Positions 6,837 to 13,315 of a stretch of 13,315 bases of DNA are shown here, piece by piece (position 1 is the first letter of the stretch; the number at the start of each line of letters is the position of its first letter). Both the position numbers and the translations under genes were made by a program. The stretch lies in contig DHPU01000082.1 in assembly GCA_002407935.1 (NCBI GenBank), positions 1,542-14,856 on the forward strand. The letters are read 5' to 3'. The notes below the pieces were generated by a model. The model did not search any database and was not told the origin of the DNA. It saw nothing but the letters and a program-made list of their open reading frames with translations. The DNA comes from Peptococcaceae bacterium UBA5356 (GTDB taxonomy: Bacteria; Bacillota; Peptococcia; DRI-13; DTU073).

Positions 6837-6957
6837 AGATTTTGAGATATTTTAAAGATTTAATGATGTATCGGCTTTTTTGCTGAAGGAGAGGTTAAAA
6901 ACCAAGCGAAAAAGGAAAAATATGATTAAAAGACTTCATTAACAGGGGGTCGCGCTG

Positions 6958-7875
6958 ATGAAACAAGTAGTAAGTGTCAGCCTTGGCGCAAGCCATAGAG
7001 ATCATGCGGTAGAGACAGAAATAATGGGGGAGAAATTTAGAATTGAACGTATTGGGACGAATGGCGATCTGGATAAGGCCGTCCAAATAATTCATTCGTT
7101 AGATGGTAAGGTTGATGCTTTAGGGATGGGGGGCATAGATTTATACATAATGGCAGGTCGTCGAAGATATGTGCTCAAGGATGCTTTGCGTCTTAAGGAA
7201 GCGGCTCAAAAAACCCCTATTGTGGATGGCTCGGGCTTAAAAAACACCTTGGAAAGGCGCACGGTTCGTTATTTGGCGGAGAAAGGTTTATTTGATTTTG
7301 CCGGAAAAAAGGTGCTGCTTGTTTGTGGGGTAGATAGGTTTGGGATGGCCGAAGCATTAGTGGAGGAAGGAGCCGAGGTCACTTTTGGGGATTTGATTTT
7401 TGGCTTAGACATTCCAGTCCCTTTAAAATCTTTACGTACTCTTTCTATTGCAGGACGGACTTTAGGACCGTTGGTTAGCAGGCTCCCTTTTAAATATTTA
7501 TATCCTACAGGGGATAAGCAGGATGTCATATTTCAGAAGTACGGAAAATATTATGAATTAAACGAGGTTATTGCGGGAGATTTTCATTACATAAGAAAAT
7601 ATCTCCCTTTAAAAATGCTGGGGAAGGTAATTTTTACAAATACGGTTACGCTTGATGATGTGGAGCTTCTTGCCGCTAGGGGCGTCAAATACTTGATAAC
7701 TACCACTCCTGAATTTGAGGGGCGTTCTTTTGGCACTAATGTGATGGAAGCGGTGTTAGTTGCTTTATTAGGTAAGCCGGTAGAGTCGATTACGGCCGAA
7801 GATTATCACCGCCTTTTGGATATGGTGGATTTTAAGCCCAGATTTGAGAAGCTGGTTAAAGTAGAAAGTGCTTAA
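6958..7875 (+). CDS. Conserved Clostridia protein, family often auto-annotated 'quinate 5-dehydrogenase'
   Basis: I recognise the family but not a proven function. The 305-residue protein has an N-terminal region with VSLGASHRDHAVETE (6-20), LGMGGIDLYIMAGRRRYVL (55-73) and PIVDGSGLKNTLERR (87-101). A Rossmann-like strand-loop-helix follows: KKVLLVCGVDRFGMAEAL (117-134), ending in an acidic VTFGD. The C-terminal third has FTNTVTLDDVELLAARGVKYLITTTPE. No classical GxGxxG or shikimate/quinate-site motif is obvious, so the dehydrogenase label in databases looks weak. The ATG at 6958 follows CAGGGGG at 6942-6948. It starts 121 bases after dusB and ends 23 bases before the acyl-ACP-reductase-like gene, so the two probably form one unit and may act together. 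Confidence 0.7.
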   Translation: MKQVVSVSLGASHRDHAVETEIMGEKFRIERIGTNGDLDKAVQIIHSLDGKVDALGMGGIDLYIMAGRRRYVLKDALRLKEAAQKTPIVDGSGLKNTLERRTVRYLAEKGLFDFAGKKVLLVCGVDRFGMAEALVEEGAEVTFGDLIFGLDIPVPLKSLRTLSIAGRTLGPLVSRLPFKYLYPTGDKQDVIFQKYGKYYELNEVIAGDFHYIRKYLPLKMLGKVIFTNTVTLDDVELLAARGVKYLITTTPEFEGRSFGTNVMEAVLVALLGKPVESITAEDYHRLLDMVDFKPRFEKLVKVESA

Positions 7876-7898
7876 AAGTGCTTAATTAAGGGGGCTAT

Positions 7899-9026
7899 AT
7901 GGATAAGTTTTCTTTGATCATGCATCCTTTATCGCTGCAAGATTATGCACGTAAATTTCCTCAAACAAAATATTTACCTGATCTTATTTTGAAAGGGGCG
8001 GCACGTTTTTTGCCTCCCTTTCAAATTTCGGCAATTAAAGGGATTCAGTCTTCCTTTGCCGCGGTAGAGGGGGAGTTGAGATGGTGTCCTTTAACTACTG
8101 ATCAAATTCTTGGCTTGCCGACGGCAGTGACGCAGCGCAAAATTATTAGTGCGGTAAAGTCTGCGGAAAAAAATGGGGCGAAAATAGCGGGATTAGGAGC
8201 GTGGACTGCGGTGATAGGTGAGGGAGGAACCGCGATAGCCCGCGAGGTAGGAATCCCTGTAACAACAGGGAATAGCTATACGCTTTTTTGTGCGCTGGAA
8301 GGGACAAAGAAGGCGGCCCGAAGCAGGGGGATTAATTGGGAGAGGGCTAATTTGGTTATTTTGGGGGCAACCGGTTTAAAGGATAGTGCCAGTACTTGTG
8401 CACGTTTATTGGCGAGGGAGAATCGGTATGTAACTTTATTGATACAAGAGCAAACTAATCATGCTGATTTAGATAAATTAACAGCGGAAATTTTGTATGA
8501 AACAGGGGTGGCTGTGAGGATTACCGGTAATCTAAAAGAAGTGCTCCGTCAGGCGGAGGTGGTAATTGCTTTTACTACGGTAACGGATTTTTTTGCGGAG
8601 ATAGAGCCCGGTAACTTGCCGCGGGGTGCCGTTGTTTGCGATGTATTGTGGCCCAGGAAGCTGGCCCAAAAGGTTGTGCAGAAGAGAAGGGATATTTTGG
8701 TGATAGGGGAAGGAGTAGTGGAGGTTCCCGGGAGACCGGAATTTAACTGTGAGGCGGGGTTCCAAAGACAGAGGGGCGGGGACACACCGATTAAAGAGCA
8801 GGGAGTTCTCTGGGGAGCAGGAGTGTCATCAGAGGAAAGGGGACAATGTCCTGCTTGGATGGCGGAGGTGCTGATTTTAGCCTTAGAAAAGAGGTATGAG
8901 GCTTATTCGTTAGGGAATAACATCAGAATTGGGCAAGTAGAAGAGATCGGTCGTTTGGCGCATAAGCATGGCTTTAAATCAGCAGGTTTTCAGGGCTTAG
9001 AAGATTGTCGGCAGATATTCGCGTAA
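7899..9026 (+). CDS. Acyl-ACP reductase-like / predicted amino acid dehydrogenase family protein
   Basis: By remembered sequence it resembles cyanobacterial long-chain acyl-ACP reductase (COG5322): an IMHPLSLQDYARK start, GLGAWTAVIGEGG (98-110), VTTGNSYT (121-128), Rossmann loop VILGATGLKDSAS (153-165), a GEGVVEVPG stretch (270-278), CPAWMAEVLILALE (317-330) and a final KHGF. Two key spots differ: the third glycine of GxTGxxG is D162, and the position I align with the acyl-carrying cysteine (A-C-F-A-E in cyanobacteria) is W320 (A-W-M-A-E), with a cysteine three residues earlier at 317. It also has an extra loop at about 283-316, giving 375 residues against about 340. The ATG at 7899 has AAGGGGG (7888-7894) upstream. 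It may handle acyl or shikimate-like substrates; function unknown. Confidence 0.65.
   Translation: MDKFSLIMHPLSLQDYARKFPQTKYLPDLILKGAARFLPPFQISAIKGIQSSFAAVEGELRWCPLTTDQILGLPTAVTQRKIISAVKSAEKNGAKIAGLGAWTAVIGEGGTAIAREVGIPVTTGNSYTLFCALEGTKKAARSRGINWERANLVILGATGLKDSASTCARLLARENRYVTLLIQEQTNHADLDKLTAEILYETGVAVRITGNLKEVLRQAEVVIAFTTVTDFFAEIEPGNLPRGAVVCDVLWPRKLAQKVVQKRRDILVIGEGVVEVPGRPEFNCEAGFQRQRGGDTPIKEQGVLWGAGVSSEERGQCPAWMAEVLILALEKRYEAYSLGNNIRIGQVEEIGRLAHKHGFKSAGFQGLEDCRQIFA
8855..8878 (+). repeat. Left copy of a 24-base direct repeat (3' part of reductase gene)
   Basis: This stretch, coding WMAEVLIL of the reductase-like protein, recurs at 10849-10872 with a single mismatch (GCG/GCT, synonymous). 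The pair brackets the accessory toxin-like cargo. Confidence 0.88.
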
Positions 9027-9047
9027 CTTTAGTTGTGAGTAGCCGAC

Positions 9048-9060
9048 TTTGTTAAGTCTT
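9048..9060 (+). repeat. Left copy of a 13-base direct repeat downstream of the reductase gene
   Basis: TTTGTTAAGTCTT occurs here, 22 bases after the reductase stop, and again at 10870-10882. There it directly abuts the right copy of the 24-base repeat, as if the 169 bases between them had been deleted from the second copy. Confidence 0.8.
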
Positions 9061-9089
9061 ATGTTAATCAGGTACTGCAAAAAAGATGC

Positions 9090-9118
9090 TTGTTTATTTA
9101 CAAAAAATTAGGTACAAT
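9090..9118 (+). promoter_or_regulatory. Promoter of the secreted zincin gene
   Basis: TTGTTT (9090-9095), a 17-base spacer and TACAAT (9113-9118) make a good sigma-A promoter. Transcription would start near 9125, leaving about 60 bases of leader before GTG 9186. This also argues against starting the protein at TTG 9090 or ATG 9123. Confidence 0.6.
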
Positions 9119-9185
9119 AAATATGGAAAAATTTCAGAATACTATCCAATATAGTAAAAAAGTCAGTGAGTTAGGAGGGGCTAAA

Positions 9186-10538
9186 GTGGCTGGCAAAGTA
9201 ACAAGAAAAGTCAAAATAATCGCCACAATTATGTTGATTGCCATGGGGCTACACTGTTTCCCTTCACTAGCCTGGGGTTATGACCTATTTAGCGGGGAAA
9301 CCTCTAATATTTTTACGCAATTAAGTAAGATTACAACTCCGGTAAAAGAAAAACTAACGCAAAATGTTGCTAAAAAGACAACGAAGGAATTTGCGGCTCC
9401 GACAAGTCTCTGGGCACAGAATATTACCGAGACCTCCATGCATATTTATTGGAACAAAGCAGAAAACAACACAGGGGCAGTCGAATATAAGTTATACAAA
9501 GATGGGAAGCTTTACACTACTATTACCACTCGTAGAAATGCTAAAGTAACGGGCCTTTCCAAAGGGGTTACCTATACTTTTTATGTTATCGCCAGAGATA
9601 AAGCTACCGGTGTAACCAAGAAAAGCAAAATCCTGAGTCAAAAGACAACCGGCTTTGTAAACGAAGCCACAAAGAAAGCCCATTATGCGTCACAGGTAAA
9701 GGTAAAAAATGAAGAAATCAACCGGGCGAATAACTTGGTTGATGCTAAATTTGATAAGATGATTACGAAACCAATTGATGCTAGAATTACCCCTCAAACG
9801 AATAAGGGTGTTAAGTTTGGGTATGGTGTTATAGAAGGAATACCTAAAGGGGTTAAAGACCTAGGATGTTTTACTTATTCCTTTTTGAAACATACTTCAA
9901 CGCGAAATCTTCATACTAGCTCAATGAATGCTTATTATAAACTGAAGGATAATCGTGAGACCTATATTAATACGGCACGTGAGAAGTATATTTCTGCAAA
10001 AGAAAATCCGGTGCAGACTGTTAAAACTTCTGCCCGGATAGGAGGAACTGTAGCGGGTGCTTTTTATCAGTCCGGTCGACAATATATTAAGGAAATGGAT
10101 AGTCGTAAACTTGGGAATTTAACGGGTGAGTTAGGGGGGATTGGAGGAGGTATTTACAAAGCAGTTGGTACAGTAAAAAAAGCAACCTCAATTGCCTCAA
10201 AATCCATAAAATTAGCGACTAAGGCACCAACAGTAGCTAAGGCAAATAATAAAGCAAATATATTTTTATTAGCAAAAGCTCCAGATAAGGGCTTTGTAAC
10301 TAAAGGGGTAACAAGATTAACTGAAAATAAAAATAATTTTGTTCCGTCGACTAAGTTAATTACAATTAGTACTATTAAAGAAGCTATTGAGGACGGAAAA
10401 ATGCTTCCGATGGAAGAATGCGTTGTTCGAATGATTGCCGAAATGGCGGGAGCAGATTATAGTGGAGTTAAAATAAGGACTGTAAAAAAAGGGCGTTTAA
10501 TAAAAATAAAAAAGAGATCTATGCAACTACAAATATGA
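9186..10538 (+). CDS. Secreted FnIII protein with pretoxin-like linker and first part of a split zincin
   Basis: I do not recognise this as a named protein. The GTG at 9186 follows GGAGGGG (9174-9180) by five bases and gives a clean signal peptide: basic VTRKVK, hydrophobic IIATIMLIAMGL, and probable cleavage after AWG at residue 31. A fibronectin type III domain spans about 70-156 (APTSLWAQNITETSMHIYW ... TGLSKGVTYTFYVIARD). Residues 211-343 hold GVIEGIPKGVKDLG, ENPVQTVKTSARIGGTV and LGNLTGELGGIGGGIYKAVG, like the region before toxin domains in polymorphic toxins. The end, about 394-450 (TIKEAIEDGKMLPMEECVVRMIAEMAGADYSG...), looks like the first part of a protease domain completed in the -1 frame. 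AT content rises towards the 3' end, unlike the flanking genes. A continuous product after a -1 shift would be about 550 residues. Overall 450 residues as read. Confidence 0.72.
   Translation: MAGKVTRKVKIIATIMLIAMGLHCFPSLAWGYDLFSGETSNIFTQLSKITTPVKEKLTQNVAKKTTKEFAAPTSLWAQNITETSMHIYWNKAENNTGAVEYKLYKDGKLYTTITTRRNAKVTGLSKGVTYTFYVIARDKATGVTKKSKILSQKTTGFVNEATKKAHYASQVKVKNEEINRANNLVDAKFDKMITKPIDARITPQTNKGVKFGYGVIEGIPKGVKDLGCFTYSFLKHTSTRNLHTSSMNAYYKLKDNRETYINTAREKYISAKENPVQTVKTSARIGGTVAGAFYQSGRQYIKEMDSRKLGNLTGELGGIGGGIYKAVGTVKKATSIASKSIKLATKAPTVAKANNKANIFLLAKAPDKGFVTKGVTRLTENKNNFVPSTKLITISTIKEAIEDGKMLPMEECVVRMIAEMAGADYSGVKIRTVKKGRLIKIKKRSMQLQI
10508..10514 (+). other. Candidate -1 ribosomal frameshift site (A AAA AAG)
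   Basis: The heptamer A AAA AAG lies in the exact phase used by dnaX and many insertion-sequence genes: upstream-frame codons AAA (10509-10511) and AAG (10512-10514). After a -1 slip the ribosome reads GAG ATC TAT GCA, entering the frame of the HExxH segment. AAAGGG (10488-10493), 14 bases upstream, could be a Shine-Dalgarno-type stimulator. I see no strong stem just downstream; CCTTT-TAT-AAAGG at 10554-10566 is weak and distant. A second slippery run, A AAA AAA, is at 10484-10490. A plain frameshift mutation is the alternative. Confidence 0.5.
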
Positions 10539-10837
10539 TTACAAAAGAGGTAACCTTTTATAAAGGAGCATTTGGGAATTCTTTGCGTTTAGCAGTATGT
10601 TGTGGACATGAATTAATGCATGTTCTTCGATTTAATCATAATAAAGATATGCTTAAAGGTATACTTAATAAAAAAAATAGTAGCAGCAAATTATCAAAAT
10701 TTATTTATGAAGCTGAGAAAGAGGCAGAATCCACTCATGAGCAGTGGGTGCAAAATTTCGTAAGGAACTTCAAAAGTTATGAACTTAAAAAAATGAATAA
10801 CATTGAAGGGTACAAACTGATTATAAAAAAGGAATAA
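10535..10837 (+). CDS. HExxH zincin metallopeptidase segment (C-terminal part of the split protein)
   Basis: From the ATG at 10535, which overlaps the previous stop as ATGA, this reads 100 residues with CGHELMHVLRF: the zinc-binding HExxH (codons 10607-10621). A helix with several acids follows (YEAEKEAESTHEQW), where a third zinc ligand could lie. The frame is open back to 10472, and the residues just before the ATG, KKEIYATTNMITKEVTFYKGAF, read as natural protein and resemble the strand that precedes HExxH in zincins. There is no ribosome site before the ATG. I therefore think it is the end of the secreted protein upstream, joined by a -1 frameshift or separated by mutation, rather than an independent gene. 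Strongly AT-rich. Substrate unknown. Confidence 0.65.
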   Translation: MITKEVTFYKGAFGNSLRLAVCCGHELMHVLRFNHNKDMLKGILNKKNSSSKLSKFIYEAEKEAESTHEQWVQNFVRNFKSYELKKMNNIEGYKLIIKKE

Positions 10838-10872
10838 AGCACCCCTAATTGGATGGCTGAGGTGCTGATTTT
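10838..10872 (+). terminator. Possible weak terminator after the zincin gene
   Basis: AGCACC (10838-10843) and GGTGCT (10861-10866) form a perfect 6-bp stem with a long 17-base loop, then GATTTTG. It begins immediately after the stop codon, but the T run is short, so efficiency is doubtful. The 3' arm belongs to the reductase-gene remnant. Confidence 0.3.
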
Positions 10873-10882
10873 GTTAAGTCTT
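10838..10882 (+). pseudogene. Remnant of a second copy of the reductase gene's 3' end and downstream spacer
   Basis: Read from 10838 it encodes S-T-P-N-W-M-A-E-V-L-I-L, matching CPAWMAEVLIL of the reductase-like protein at 7899-9026. Positions 10849-10872 match 8855-8878 at 23 of 24 bases. Positions 10870-10882 match 9048-9060 exactly. The intervening 169 bases present upstream are missing here. The remnant marks the right edge of the inserted cargo. Confidence 0.75.
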
Positions 10883-10909
10883 GACAATTATAAATATCCT
10901 CTATATAAT
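10881..10909 (+). promoter_or_regulatory. Consensus sigma-A promoter upstream of greA
   Basis: TTGACA (10881-10886), exactly 17 bases, TATAAT (10904-10909): a full-consensus promoter with optimal spacing. Transcription would start near 10916 and read the small membrane peptide, greA and lysS. It begins within the last bases of the reductase-remnant repeat, so the native spacer resumes here. Confidence 0.88.
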
Positions 10910-10934
10910 AATCCGTAATATTATAATAAAGGAT

Positions 10935-11072
10935 ATGGTAAATTTAAGAAAGGGCACTGCTTTTTGCTTATTTTTTGCTTATGCAGTGCTTATTACTGTG
11001 TATGCCGGATTTGTGGCAACTTTCTTTAAACGACGCATATATTCTAAGCAGATAGTTTCTAAAGAAAAATAG
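10935..11072 (+). CDS. Small single-pass membrane peptide (45 residues)
   Basis: Hypothetical. From ATG 10935 the peptide starts MVNLRKGTAF, has one hydrophobic span at about residues 9-29 (CLFFAYAVLITVYAGFVATFF), then a basic KRRIYSKQ tail. This suggests a single membrane helix with the C-terminus inside. AAAGGA lies almost against the start codon, a poor ribosome site, which lowers confidence. It is the first frame after a full-consensus promoter and lies 40 bases before greA. It might be a leader peptide, a housekeeping micro-protein or, speculatively, an immunity peptide for the upstream toxin-like protein. A TTG at 10881 in the same frame lies in the promoter and is not credible. Confidence 0.45.
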   Translation: MVNLRKGTAFCLFFAYAVLITVYAGFVATFFKRRIYSKQIVSKEK

Positions 11073-11112
11073 GGAAATAGGCAAAAAGTAAAATATTGAG
11101 GGAGCGAATACC

Positions 11113-13100
<1,988 letters not shown>

Positions 13101-13187
13101 TTAAAGCACCTTGCCAAGTAGTAATGGCCTTGGTTCGAATTTTTCATCGGAACTGAGGTCATTTTTCTCTATTTGTTTAAAAGGCTA

Positions 13188-13240
13188 TTGACACAGCAAA
13201 AGAGGGTATGTTAATATATAAAAGCTGCCTACTGAGGCAG
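13188..13240 (+). promoter_or_regulatory. Strong promoter and early hairpin of an unseen downstream unit
   Basis: TTGACA (13188-13193), 17 bases, TTAATA (13211-13216) is a near-consensus sigma-A promoter; TAATAT with an 18-base spacer is an equal reading. A hairpin CTGCC (13225-13229)/GGCAG (13236-13240) falls right at the predicted start of the transcript. No reading frame begins before the window ends. In Bacillus subtilis lysS is followed by an rRNA operon, so an rRNA or tRNA leader is a reasonable but unproven guess. Confidence 0.65.
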
Positions 13241-13315
13241 AGACACTATTAAGTACCATTTGTACCACTTGTTTGCGAAGAAGAAACCAGGGGAAAAACT
13301 AAGGAAGCAAGCTTA

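Noticed and set aside
6842..6870. Promoter between dusB and the 6958 gene
   Set aside because: TTGAGA with ATGTAT at 17 bases is too poor in the -10 box to claim; the AT-rich spacer could give this by chance.
9090..9185. N-terminal extension of the secreted protein from TTG 9090 or ATG 9123
   Set aside because: The TTG is the -35 box of the likely promoter, neither start has a good ribosome site, and the extension would bury the signal peptide; GTG 9186 has GGAGGGG at ideal spacing.
9027..10880. Insertion sequence or phage element
   Set aside because: No transposase, integrase or terminal inverted repeats were seen; only a direct duplication of host sequence flanks the cargo.
13114..13160. 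Terminator after lysS
   Set aside because: CCAAG (13114-13118)/CTTGG (13129-13133) is only 5 bp with a 10-base loop and no adjacent T run; GGTTC/GAACT nearby is equally weak.

Overview
All genes lie on the + strand. The window looks like a chromosomal segment of a Gram-positive Clostridia-type Firmicute, perhaps Peptococcaceae-like. The grounds are the gene order (folB-folK ... dusB ... greA-lysS), strong purine-rich Shine-Dalgarno sites, frequent TTG/GTG starts, and close similarity of CoaX, PanD and DusB to the Bacillus-type proteins as I remember them. The genus is an inference.

Layout. Positions 1-922 hold the end of a folate operon (folB, folK). Positions 923-1134 are a leader with a folded element and a strong intrinsic terminator, directly before the pantothenate operon; its place and shape suggest a 'pan' RNA attenuator. 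Positions 1135-4242 carry a DUF2520 Rossmann protein (probable PanG-type ketopantoate reductase), panB, panC and panD, together enough to make vitamin B5. Positions 4243-4447 hold a heptanucleotide repeat tract and a sigma-A promoter bracketed by two biotin-repressor (BirA) operators. That promoter serves bioY (biotin uptake) and, by tight spacing, probably coaX (type III pantothenate kinase, first step of CoA synthesis) and dusB (tRNA dihydrouridine synthase).

Positions 6958-9026 encode two poorly understood proteins. One belongs to a family I recall being auto-annotated as quinate 5-dehydrogenase. The other resembles cyanobacterial acyl-ACP reductase but seems to lack its key cysteine.

Positions 9061-10848 are an accessory insertion. 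It has its own promoter and encodes a secreted protein with a signal peptide, a fibronectin type III domain, a pretoxin-like linker and a C-terminal HExxH zincin. The zincin is split by a -1 frame change at an A AAA AAG slippery heptamer. A decayed copy of the 3' end of the upstream reductase gene and of its downstream spacer follows the insertion, so the cargo is bracketed by a direct duplication. After it come a consensus promoter, a 45-residue membrane peptide, greA and lysS. The window ends just downstream of another strong promoter of an unseen unit.

The housekeeping genes link folate, pantothenate/CoA and biotin metabolism to tRNA and translation functions. The most novel part is the toxin-like cargo with its possible programmed frameshift; the two regulatory leaders come next.
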